Assembly (NCBI GenBank): GCA_002783205.1
Contig: PFEY01000029.1
Span: 247 to 57,710, forward strand
From: Rhodobacteraceae bacterium CG17_big_fil_post_rev_8_21_14_2_50_63_15
GTDB taxonomy: Bacteria > Pseudomonadota > Alphaproteobacteria > Rhodobacterales > Rhodobacteraceae
Length of the DNA stretch: 57,464 bases
Reading direction: 5' to 3'
Shown here: positions 8,088-15,543 of the stretch, one piece after another
Layout of the letters: each line of letters begins with the position of its first letter
Numbering within the stretch: position 1 is the stretch's first letter
Program-made: the position numbers and the translations under genes
Notes under the pieces: model-generated
The model's database searches: none
The model's input: only the letters and a program-made list of their open reading frames with translations
What the model was told of the DNA's origin: nothing

Positions 8088-8117
8088 GGGAGCGAGGGGC
8101 CAGCCCCTCGCGCTCCC
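8088..8117 (+). terminator. Hairpin between dmdA and acuI
   Basis: The arms GGGAGCGAGGGGC (8088-8100) and GCCCCTCGCGCTCCC (8103-8117) pair with a two-base bulge and a very tight loop. No U-tract follows, so it may be a weak terminator, attenuator or mRNA-stability element reducing acuI relative to dmdA. It is directly followed by a copy of the extragenic repeat at 8117-8141. Confidence 0.5.
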
Positions 8118-8141
8118 CGGGATATTTCAAGCCAGAAGAAG
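8117..8141 (+). repeat. Extragenic repeat element, copy 1
   Basis: The segment reads CCGGGATATTTCAAGCC followed by AGAAGAAG. It is the most diverged relative of the GGGTATTT...CCAAGAAGAA element also found after murD (19886-19941) and after ribD (34938-34968). All copies are intergenic and just downstream of a gene end. Confidence 0.5.
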
Positions 8142-8177
8142 CGGGGGGTTGGCTCTGCGATGGGAAAGGAGAGTGAC

Positions 8178-9173
8178 ATGTTCAAGGCATTGGTCGTGGA
8201 GAAGGACGAGGAGAGCGGCAAGACATCCGCCGCTGTGCGCGAGATCGCCGAGAGTGATCTGCCCGAGGCGGGGGTGACGGTCGCGGTCGAGTATTCGACG
8301 GTGAATTACAAGGATGGGCTCTGCATCGGGCCGGGCGCGGGTCTGGTCCGTAAGTATCCGCATGTGCCGGGAATCGACTTTGCCGGAACGGTCGAGGTCA
8401 GCGACGACGACCGCTACAAGCCTGGCGACAAGGTGGTCCTGACCGGCTGGCGCGTGGGCGAGGCGCATTGGGGCGGCTACGCGCAGAAGGCGCGGGTCAA
8501 GGCCGACTGGCTCGTCCCGCTGCCCGAGGGGCTCGATGCGCGGGCAGCGATGGCGGTAGGTACGGCCGGGTTCACCGCAATGCTGGCGGTGATGGCGTTG
8601 GAGGATCACGGGTTGCGCCCTGGTCATGGCGAGGTGCTGGTCACGGGTGCCGCAGGCGGCGTGGGGTCGGTGGCGACGGCCGTTCTCGCGCATCTGGGCC
8701 ATCAGGTGACCGCCGTCACCGGGCGTCCCGAGCAGGAAGCTTATCTGCGCGGGCTGGGCGCGAGCCGCATCGTGCCGCGGGAAGAGTTCGCCGAGGTCAC
8801 GAAGAAGCCGCTGGAGAGCGAGCAATGGGCGGGCTGCGTGGACGCGGTAGCGGGCGTAATGCTGGGTCGTGTTCTCAAGCAGATGAGTTATGGCAGTTCG
8901 GTTGCGGCGATCGGCCTTGCCGGCGGGCCGGTCATCGAGGGGGCGCTGATCACGCCCTTTATCCTGCGCGGAGTCAATCTGTTGGGGATTGACAGCGTGA
9001 TGCAACCCTATGGCAACCGGCTGCGCGCCTGGGAGAGGATCGCGCGCGATTTGCCGATGGAGAAACTCGAGGCGATGATCGTGCCCGCGACGCTGAGCGA
9101 TCTGCCGAGTCTGGGTGCGGAGATCCTCAGGGGGCAGGTGCGGGGCCGCGTTGTGGTGGACCTCGGCGCCTGA
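8178..9173 (+). CDS. acuI: Acryloyl-CoA reductase AcuI (MDR family)
   Basis: The 331-residue medium-chain dehydrogenase/reductase has a GroES-like N-terminal half (Y-S-T-V-N-Y-K-D-G-L, H-V-P-G-I-D-F-A-G) and a Rossmann half with the NADPH motif T-G-A-A-G-G-V-G-S-V-A near residue 150. It lacks the zinc-binding set of alcohol dehydrogenases, as expected for the AcuI/YhdH group. AcuI reduces toxic acryloyl-CoA, made during DMSP breakdown, to propionyl-CoA. The ATG at 8178 is supported by AAGGAG about 6 bases upstream; an in-frame ATG at 8160 is too early. It follows dmdA after 94 bases containing a hairpin. Confidence 0.9.
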   Translation: MFKALVVEKDEESGKTSAAVREIAESDLPEAGVTVAVEYSTVNYKDGLCIGPGAGLVRKYPHVPGIDFAGTVEVSDDDRYKPGDKVVLTGWRVGEAHWGGYAQKARVKADWLVPLPEGLDARAAMAVGTAGFTAMLAVMALEDHGLRPGHGEVLVTGAAGGVGSVATAVLAHLGHQVTAVTGRPEQEAYLRGLGASRIVPREEFAEVTKKPLESEQWAGCVDAVAGVMLGRVLKQMSYGSSVAAIGLAGGPVIEGALITPFILRGVNLLGIDSVMQPYGNRLRAWERIARDLPMEKLEAMIVPATLSDLPSLGAEILRGQVRGRVVVDLGA

Positions 9174-9222
9174 GGCTTGTCAATTCCCGCGCCTGACGCT
9201 AGCGATGGTGCCGGGGGGCAGG

Positions 9223-9729
9223 ATGATAGGCAGTTCGGAACTTGCGATACGTCTGGCGCGAGACGAGGATTTTTCTGCGCTCTGGCCGATCCTTCGGGAT
9301 GTGATCCGCGCCGGCGAGACCTATGCGCTTGACCCGGGCCTGACACGCGAGACAGTCCGCGATCTGTGGATGCAGAACCCGCGCGCCACCTTCGTTGCCG
9401 AACGCAACGGAGAGATCCTCGGCAGCTATATCCTCAAGACCAATCAGGCGGGTGGTGGCGCCCATGTCTGCAACTGCGGCTACATGGTGCGTGAGGCGGC
9501 GCGCGGGCAGAGGATCGCACGCGCCATGTGTCTGCATTCGCAAGACGAGGCGCGGGCCATGGGTTATCTCGCAATGCAGTTCAATTTCGTGGTCGAGACC
9601 AACCGCGGGGCCGTCGCGCTCTGGCAGTCGCTTGGCTTCGAGACCGTGGGGCGGCTGCCGCGCGCCTTTCGTCATCCCAAGGTCGGTCTGGTCGATGCGC
9701 GGGTGATGTATAAATGGCTGGGCGATTGA
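9223..9729 (+). CDS. GNAT-family N-acetyltransferase
   Basis: The 168-residue protein shows the GNAT acetyl-CoA loop G-Y-M-V-R-E-A-A-R-G-Q-R-I-A-R and a C-terminal F-V-V-E-T-N-R-G-A-V-A-L-W-Q-S-L-G-F-E block, typical of Rim-like or phosphinothricin-type acetyltransferases. The substrate is unknown. The start could be ATG 9223 (chosen) or the in-frame ATG at 9205; neither has an ideal ribosome site. It is 49 bases downstream of acuI and may be co-transcribed, but a link to DMSP metabolism is not implied. Confidence 0.82.
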   Translation: MIGSSELAIRLARDEDFSALWPILRDVIRAGETYALDPGLTRETVRDLWMQNPRATFVAERNGEILGSYILKTNQAGGGAHVCNCGYMVREAARGQRIARAMCLHSQDEARAMGYLAMQFNFVVETNRGAVALWQSLGFETVGRLPRAFRHPKVGLVDARVMYKWLGD

Positions 9730-10160
9730 ACCGCGGTCGCGCCGCCTGATCCTTGGACATGCCGGGGCCGGGGGCCAACCGGCGCATCGGGGTTTGCGGG
9801 ACTTCATGGGACAGGCGGGCCGTCTTGGGTCCGACGGGGCGGATTTCCGAATCATCTCTGGGCGGAGTCTGGGGGAAGTGCCCAAAAACACGGGATCATT
9901 CCGGTTCTATGCGTGATCGGAGGCACTCGATACGCGCCTTCTCGCAAAATTCGCAAAAATTAGTGGGAATTTATGGCACATCTGTCATCCGAGAGAATTT
10001 AGCACATTTTGTGATTACTATAGTTATTAACACAATATGGCGTGTCTTTTTGATAAGATTTTATTTATCGTGTCAGGACACAAGCCACTTTCCCTTAATT
10101 CTCTCTAACGTCTTTGGTAAAAATCGTTGATTTGGGAGAATTTCCCGTATATCAAGAATT
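9730..10160. other. Long non-coding interval with AT-rich island upstream of the dcw leader
   Basis: No convincing gene is present in about 430 bases. The first ~200 bases are GC-rich; 9941-10160 is strongly AT-rich against the genome, with stretches such as GTGATTACTATAGTTATTAA and TAAGATTTTATTTATC. A candidate promoter closes the interval: TTGATT at 10127-10132 and TATCAA at 10150-10155, 17 bases apart, which would start transcription near 10162. The AT-rich block looks like regulatory DNA (UP element or regulator sites). Confidence 0.5.
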
Positions 10161-10161
10161 C

Positions 10162-10366
10162 ACGATGAGGACGGGAAAAGAGGGGCGGCAAGACCCCGAA
10201 AACTCCCAAGTCAGGTTTCATACAGGCCCCCGCTTTCATCGAACAAAGAGATCCGGCGCGCGAGCGAGCAGACATCCCCCCAGGTGGCGCGCGCAGTCGG
10301 ACACCCCGCAAGGCGGGACGAGGGCGGCGGGTTGATCAGTGGCAGCAGATCAACCCGCCGTTTCGT
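10162..10366 (+). ncRNA. upsM: UpsM-like small RNA / extended 5' leader of the dcw operon
   Basis: In Rhodobacter sphaeroides the dcw operon is preceded by an unusually long leader whose 5' part accumulates as the abundant sRNA UpsM (about 200 nt) after partial termination upstream of mraZ. The same architecture is visible here: a candidate promoter (10127-10155), about 205 bases without a credible gene, a perfect 12-bp terminator hairpin (10326-10359), then mraZ. The identification rests on position, length and terminator, not on an alignment. The start is estimated from the promoter; the 3' end is set just past the hairpin. Confidence 0.6.
10326..10359 (+). terminator. Perfect 12-bp stem terminator in the mraZ leader
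   Basis: GGCGGGTTGATC (10326-10337) pairs perfectly with GATCAACCCGCC (10348-10359) around a 10-base loop and is followed by GTTTCG. The U-tract is short, which fits partial termination with read-through into mraZ about 60 bases downstream. It separates the sRNA from the coding operon. Confidence 0.75.
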
Positions 10367-10420
10367 GTCTGAGGGGGCGGCTGATTTGAGGCGGGGGTGG
10401 AACAAGGGACCATCGGGACA

Positions 10421-10924
10421 GTGGGCCGGATATTCAGGGGCGAGAGCCTCCACAAGGTGGATGGAAAGGGCAGGGTATCAATCCCGGCCCTGTTTCGCCG
10501 TGTGATCGAGGCCTCCGACCCGAACTGGACAGACGGTCTTTGTCCCGAGTTGATCATCGTCTACGGCGATCACCGGCGTCGATATCTGGAGTGCTATACC
10601 ATCGAGGCGATGCAAGAGGTTGATGCCAAGATCAACGCCCTGCCGCGCGGATCGATGGAGCGCAAGATGCTGCAACGGTTGTTTCATGGCCAGAGTTTTC
10701 CCACAGCGGTGGATGAAACCGGGCGGTTGGTGCTGCCTGCCAAGCTGCGCAAGAAGATCGAGCTTGAGGACGAGGCGTTTTTCATTGCTGCGGGCGATAC
10801 GTTCCAGATTTGGAAACCTGAGACCTACGAGGTTGACGAACTGTCAAAAACGGAAGAATGGCTGGAGAATTTCCCTGAGGATTTTGATCCGCTCATTCTG
10901 CTGGATCAGCCAAAAGGGGCGTAA
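10421..10924 (+). CDS. mraZ: Transcriptional regulator / cell division protein MraZ
   Basis: The 167-residue protein has two SpoVT/AbrB-like MraZ repeats: F-R-G-E-S-L-H-K-V-D-G-K-G-R-V-S-I-P-A near the N-terminus and F-P-T-A-V-D-E-T-G-R-L-V-L-P-A-K-L-R about 80 residues later. MraZ forms a ring, binds repeats upstream of its own operon and controls dcw expression. The start is uncertain: GTG 10421 gives V-G-R-I-F-R-G, aligning with usual N-termini; GTG 10397 adds 8 residues and has GAGG close upstream. It is the first gene of the dcw operon, 3 bases before rsmH. Confidence 0.92.
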   Translation: MGRIFRGESLHKVDGKGRVSIPALFRRVIEASDPNWTDGLCPELIIVYGDHRRRYLECYTIEAMQEVDAKINALPRGSMERKMLQRLFHGQSFPTAVDETGRLVLPAKLRKKIELEDEAFFIAAGDTFQIWKPETYEVDELSKTEEWLENFPEDFDPLILLDQPKGA

Positions 10925-10927
10925 GCC

Positions 10928-11920
10928 ATGGCCGCTGCCCCCGCCCCCGGAGACCCCGTTCCGCATATCCCCGTTCTCTTGCGCCCGTTGATCGCGGCGG
11001 TGGCGCCAGTGACGGGTATATGGCTCGACGGCACGCTCGGCGCAGGTGGTTACGCGCGCGCACTCCTCGAGGCGGGCGCAGATCAGGTCATCGGCGTGGA
11101 CCGCGATCCGCGGGCTCTTGAGATGGCGCAGGATTGGGCTGTGTCCTATGCCGGGCGGTTGCGTCTGGTGAGGGGCAATTTCGCGCAGATGGACGCCTAT
11201 GCAACGGATCTTGATGGCGTCGTTCTCGATCTGGGCGTCTCCTCGATGCAGTTGGACGAGGCGGAGCGCGGCTTTTCGTTCATGCGCGATGGCCCCCTCG
11301 ACATGCGGATGGATCAGGAAGGGCCAGGTGCGGCCGATCTGGTCAATACGGTGTCCGAGAGCGAATTGGCTGATATTCTCTATCTTTACGGTGAGGAGCG
11401 TGCAAGTCGGCGCATCGCGCGGGCCATCGTCAAGGCACGCGAGACATCTCCGATCAGGACGACACTGCACCTCGCTGGAATCGTCGAGCGTTGTCTGCCG
11501 CGTCCAAGGCCCGGTCAGACCCACCCCGCGACACGCAGCTTTCAGGCGATCCGCATCGCGGTCAATGATGAGTATGGCGCGCTGGTTGACGGTTTGGCGG
11601 CAGCAGAGCGTGCCCTTGCGGCTGGCGGACAGTTGGCGGTGGTGACGTTTCACTCCATCGAGGATCGAATCGTCAAGCGCTTCCTGCAGAGCCACTCGGG
11701 CGGTGGTGGTAGCGGGAGCAGGCACAGGCCGCAGATCGTTCAGGACGCGCCGCAATTCAGGTTGAAATCCCGCAAGGCGATCACGCCGGATCCGCAGGAA
11801 CTTTCGGAAAATCCGCGTGCGCGGAGCGCCAAGCTACGGGTAGCGGTGCGCACGGACGCGCCCGCAGGCCGAACCGATCGCGCCGCGCTCGGCATGCCAC
11901 TTCTCAAGGGAGACAGATAA
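10928..11920 (+). CDS. rsmH: 16S rRNA (cytosine(1402)-N4)-methyltransferase RsmH
   Basis: The 330-residue SAM-dependent methyltransferase contains H-I-P-V-L-L near the N-terminus, the SAM motif [21 protein letters not shown], the family block G-P-L-D-M-R-M-D, and [13 protein letters not shown]. It methylates N4 of C1402 in 16S rRNA. Formerly called MraW, it is the standard second gene of dcw clusters. Its last base is the A of the ftsL ATG, so the two genes overlap by one base. Confidence 0.96.
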   Translation: MAAAPAPGDPVPHIPVLLRPLIAAVAPVTGIWLDGTLGAGGYARALLEAGADQVIGVDRDPRALEMAQDWAVSYAGRLRLVRGNFAQMDAYATDLDGVVLDLGVSSMQLDEAERGFSFMRDGPLDMRMDQEGPGAADLVNTVSESELADILYLYGEERASRRIARAIVKARETSPIRTTLHLAGIVERCLPRPRPGQTHPATRSFQAIRIAVNDEYGALVDGLAAAERALAAGGQLAVVTFHSIEDRIVKRFLQSHSGGGGSGSRHRPQIVQDAPQFRLKSRKAITPDPQELSENPRARSAKLRVAVRTDAPAGRTDRAALGMPLLKGDR

Positions 11921-12261
11921 TGCGCAGCCTCATGTTCGCGATGACAACCCTGATGGTGATCGGGCTTGCCTTTTGGGCCTATCGAGAGAATTACCGCACT
12001 CAGGAGGCGCAGACGCGAGCCGAGCGATTGCAGGTCGAGATCGGCGAAGCGCGTCAGCGCCTGCGGGTGCTCAATGCGGAATGGGCGTATCTCAACCGAC
12101 CCGACCGCCTCATGGATCTGGTCGAGATCAATTTCGATCGATTGGGCCTCTTGCCGCTGCAACCACATCAGTTCGGCCGGATTGATCAGGTTGCCTATGC
12201 CGCGCCGCTCTTGCCGATCACAAATTCAGTTGATGTCTCGAACCTGGAGCAACTGCCATGA
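11920..12261 (+). CDS. ftsL: Cell division protein FtsL
   Basis: The 113-residue protein has a short cytoplasmic start (MRSL), one transmembrane helix (about residues 4-21) and a periplasmic coiled coil rich in Glu, Gln and Arg, ending in a Leu/Pro-rich tail. This is the FtsL topology; it partners FtsB and FtsQ at the divisome and helps activate FtsW-FtsI. Sequence conservation is low in the family, so the call leans on topology and its slot between rsmH and ftsI. It overlaps ftsI by 4 bases (ATGA). Confidence 0.85.
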   Translation: MRSLMFAMTTLMVIGLAFWAYRENYRTQEAQTRAERLQVEIGEARQRLRVLNAEWAYLNRPDRLMDLVEINFDRLGLLPLQPHQFGRIDQVAYAAPLLPITNSVDVSNLEQLP

Positions 12262-14042
12262 TTCGAACGCCTCTGCGACCGCTGGCGCGTGTTCTTGACG
12301 CGCGCAGCCGGGGCGAGAATCCCGATGCCATCGAACGGGAGAACATCCGCTTGCGCCATGAGGAGATGAGCGACCGTGCCCGGCGTCGGGCCGAGGGACG
12401 CCTTCTGGTGCTGGCGGTGATGTTCTTTTGTGCCTTTGGCGTGATCGGCGGACGCATGGCCGTGCTGGCCCGCACCGAACCGGCCGAACCGCGCACCAGT
12501 CTTGCGGGGGCGGATATCTTTGCGCAGCGTGCCGATATCGTCGACCGTGAGGGGCGAATTCTGGCAACGAATTTCGACACCTACAGTCTGTATGCGCAAC
12601 CGCAGATGATGGTGGATCCCGCCACGGCGGTTGAGAAACTGGTGGCGATCTTTCCGGATCTCGACCGCAAGCGGTTGCTGAACAACTTCACCGGTACGCG
12701 CAAGTTCCTTTGGATCAAGAGGAAAATGAGCCCCGAGCAGCAGCAGGCGGTGCATGACATTGGCGAGCCGGGACTGCTCTTTGGCCCGCGCGAGATGCGG
12801 CTTTATCCCAATGGCCGACTGGCCGCGCATGTGCTGGGGGGGGCCGGCTTCGGTCGCGAAGGGGTGCATGCCGCCGAAGTTGTCGGCGTGGCAGGTATCG
12901 AGAAATTCTATGACGAGCGGTTGCGCGACCCCGCGCGCTCGAATGAGCCGCTGGTTCTGTCGCTGGATCTCTCGGTGCAAGCCGCGATGGAACGCGTTCT
13001 GCTGGGCGGCATGAAGATCATGAACGCCAAGGGGGCCGCGGGCATCCTGATGGAGGTCAGGACGGGCGAGGTTTTGGCTGTTGCCTCACTGCCGGATTTC
13101 GACCCGAACGATCGACCCGCGCTGCCTGTGACGGGACGCCCCGATGATAGCCCTCTCTTCAACCGGGCGGTGCAGGGCGTCTATGAACTGGGAAGTACCT
13201 TCAAGGTCTTTGCGGTGGCGCAGGCGCTCGATCTGGGCCTTGTGACGCCCGACACGATCATCAACACCAAGACACCGATGACTTGGGGAAAGTTCCGGAT
13301 CCACGATTTCCGCAATTACGGGCCAGAACAGACAGTCACCAACGTGATCGTCAAATCCTCGAATGTCGGAACGGCACGGATTGCCATGGAGATTGGCGGG
13401 GTTCGGCAGCGGTCGTTTCTGGAGAAGCTGGGTTTCATGGAGCAGTCACCTCTTGAGATCACCGAGGCAGCAGGCAGCAAGCCGCTCGTGCCAGCAAAAT
13501 GGTCCGAGCTTTCGACCATGACGATTTCCTATGGTCATGGGCTCTCGATCAGCCCGATGCATCTGGCCGCGGCTTATGCCACACTCGTAAACGGCGGTCG
13601 GCGCGTCACGCCAACGCTGGTGCATGACCGCAGTCATGGGCCGGGGGATCGGGTGATTTCAGAGCAGACCTCCGCCGCCATGCGCAAGATGCTGCGCGAG
13701 GTGGTGAGCCACGGCACGGCGAGCCTTGGCGAGGTGCCGGGCTATGCGGTTGGCGGCAAGACGGGCACCGCAGACAAGCCCCGGATCAACGGCAAGGGCT
13801 ACGAGAAGGAGAAGGTGCTCTCCACGTTCGCCAGCATCTTCCCGTCGTATGACCCGAAATATGTGCTGGTGGTTTCGCTTGACGAACCGGTCGAAACCTC
13901 TGGCGACGAGCCGCGCCGCACCGCTGGCTGGACCGCCGTGCCGGTTGGTGCCGAGATCATCCGTCGCGTCGCCCCTTTGCTGGGACTCAGACCTGAGATT
14001 GAACCCGGGGAACTGGCTGTTATAACGCAGGCATCCAATTGA
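12258..14042 (+). CDS. ftsI: Peptidoglycan D,D-transpeptidase FtsI (PBP3)
   Basis: The 594-residue class B penicillin-binding protein has a ~47-residue cytoplasmic head, a transmembrane helix (about 48-70), the PBP dimerisation region, and the transpeptidase motifs S-T-F-K (313-316), S-S-N (367-369) and K-T-G-T (501-504). It crosslinks septal peptidoglycan together with FtsW, which is also in this cluster. All catalytic residues are present. It overlaps ftsL by 4 bases and precedes murE by 19. Confidence 0.95.
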   Translation: MIRTPLRPLARVLDARSRGENPDAIERENIRLRHEEMSDRARRRAEGRLLVLAVMFFCAFGVIGGRMAVLARTEPAEPRTSLAGADIFAQRADIVDREGRILATNFDTYSLYAQPQMMVDPATAVEKLVAIFPDLDRKRLLNNFTGTRKFLWIKRKMSPEQQQAVHDIGEPGLLFGPREMRLYPNGRLAAHVLGGAGFGREGVHAAEVVGVAGIEKFYDERLRDPARSNEPLVLSLDLSVQAAMERVLLGGMKIMNAKGAAGILMEVRTGEVLAVASLPDFDPNDRPALPVTGRPDDSPLFNRAVQGVYELGSTFKVFAVAQALDLGLVTPDTIINTKTPMTWGKFRIHDFRNYGPEQTVTNVIVKSSNVGTARIAMEIGGVRQRSFLEKLGFMEQSPLEITEAAGSKPLVPAKWSELSTMTISYGHGLSISPMHLAAAYATLVNGGRRVTPTLVHDRSHGPGDRVISEQTSAAMRKMLREVVSHGTASLGEVPGYAVGGKTGTADKPRINGKGYEKEKVLSTFASIFPSYDPKYVLVVSLDEPVETSGDEPRRTAGWTAVPVGAEIIRRVAPLLGLRPEIEPGELAVITQASN

Positions 14043-14061
14043 ACCGGGGCAGGATATCAGG

Positions 14062-15543
14062 GTGGGGCACATCAGATCGTTGGCAGAACTTGGTCTCACG
14101 GCGCAGGGCGGTCGGCACGCACAGGTAAGCGGGCTTGCCGTTGACAGCCGCGAGGTTCGCAAGGGCTATCTCTTCGCGGCACTTCCCGGCACAAGACAGC
14201 ATGGCGCGGATTTCATTGTCTATGCCTTGCGGCAAGGGGCGGCGGCGGTTCTGACGGACGTTGAGGGCCTTCGGATCGCGCGCGAGGAACTCGAAGATAG
14301 CGAGGCAGCACTGATCGTTGCCGAGGATCCGCGTCAGACGCTGGCCTATACCGCCGCATTGTGGTTTGGCGCACAGCCCGAAACCATGGTGGCCGTCACC
14401 GGCACAAACGGCAAGACATCGGTGGCCACCTTTACCAGACAGATCTGGGAACGACTGATGTTTGATGCGGTCAATCTTGGAACAACCGGGGTCGAGGGCG
14501 CCTATAGCGCGCCGCTGCACCATACGACGCCAGAACCGATCACCCTTCACCGCCTCTTGGCGCGCTGCGAGGCGGCCGGTGTGACACATGCAGCGATGGA
14601 AGCCTCTTCGCATGGCTTGGTGCAACGGCGGCTCGATGGCGTGCGGCTGATGGCTGCGGGATTTACCAATTTCACCCAAGATCATCTGGATTATCACGCA
14701 ACGTTTGAAGAGTATTTCTCTGCCAAGGCGGGGCTGTTTTCCCGGGTGCTGCCCGAAGACGGCGTCGCCGTGATCAATATTGACGATCCGCGAGGCGGCG
14801 ATATGGCGGCCATCGCGGCGGCACGCGGCCAGGATCTGATTTCCGTCGGGCGCAAACCGGGGGCGGATTTGCATCTCTTGGCTCAGCGCCCGGATGCCAC
14901 GGGTCAAATCATGCGCTTTGCCTGGGAGGACCGGGTGCATCAGGTGAGGTTACATCTGATTGGCGGGTTTCAGGCCGAGAACGTGCTGCTGGCGGCCGGT
15001 CTGGTGATTGGGACCGGCTCGGATCCCGATCGCGTATTTGAAACGCTGGGTGCGATGCAGACCGTGCGTGGGCGGATGCAGCTTGCGGCACAACGCGAGA
15101 ATGGGGCCGCGATCTTTGTCGATTATGCCCATACGCCGGATGCGGTGAGCACCGCGATCCGCGCGCTGCGCCCGCATGTGATGGGCCGCCTCATCGCCAT
15201 CGTGGGCGCGGGCGGCGATCGAGACCGGTCCAAGCGCCCGCTGATGGGGCAGGCAGCCGCGGCTCATGCCGATTTCGTCATCGTGACCGATGACAACCCG
15301 CGCTCGGAGGATCCGGCGGCCATCCGCGCGGCGGTACTGGCGGGCTGTCCGGGCGCTGTGGAGGTCGCTGATCGCGCCGAAGCGATCCTTCGCGGCGCGG
15401 ACATGCTTGGACCTGGCGATGCGCTGCTGGTCTGCGGCAAGGGGCATGAGACCGGGCAGACGGTGGGCGACGACGTGCTCCCCTTTGACGATGCCGAACA
15501 GGCGAGCCTTGCCGTGTCCGTCCTGGATGGAGGGCGGGTATGA
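14062..15543 (+). CDS. murE: UDP-MurNAc-tripeptide synthetase MurE
   Basis: The 493-residue Mur ligase has the ATP loop G-T-N-G-K-T-S at 114-120 and D-D-N-P-R near residue 412, the signature of meso-diaminopimelate-adding enzymes. It adds meso-DAP to UDP-MurNAc-L-Ala-D-Glu in the cytoplasm. The start is GTG (G-T-G-G-G-G-C-A-C), with a weak AGG-type ribosome site upstream. It overlaps murF by 4 bases (ATGA). Confidence 0.94.
   Translation: MGHIRSLAELGLTAQGGRHAQVSGLAVDSREVRKGYLFAALPGTRQHGADFIVYALRQGAAAVLTDVEGLRIAREELEDSEAALIVAEDPRQTLAYTAALWFGAQPETMVAVTGTNGKTSVATFTRQIWERLMFDAVNLGTTGVEGAYSAPLHHTTPEPITLHRLLARCEAAGVTHAAMEASSHGLVQRRLDGVRLMAAGFTNFTQDHLDYHATFEEYFSAKAGLFSRVLPEDGVAVINIDDPRGGDMAAIAAARGQDLISVGRKPGADLHLLAQRPDATGQIMRFAWEDRVHQVRLHLIGGFQAENVLLAAGLVIGTGSDPDRVFETLGAMQTVRGRMQLAAQRENGAAIFVDYAHTPDAVSTAIRALRPHVMGRLIAIVGAGGDRDRSKRPLMGQAAAAHADFVIVTDDNPRSEDPAAIRAAVLAGCPGAVEVADRAEAILRGADMLGPGDALLVCGKGHETGQTVGDDVLPFDDAEQASLAVSVLDGGRV

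Noticed and set aside
9753-10130. A 125-codon open frame in the interval upstream of mraZ
   Set aside because: No ribosome site, no recognisable domain, and its second half lies in the AT-rich island; it looks like chance.
9730-10420. RNase P RNA gene ahead of mraZ
   Set aside because: I looked for the conserved GGAAAGTCCGG-type core and the matching 3' region and did not see them; the UpsM-type leader explains the terminator better.
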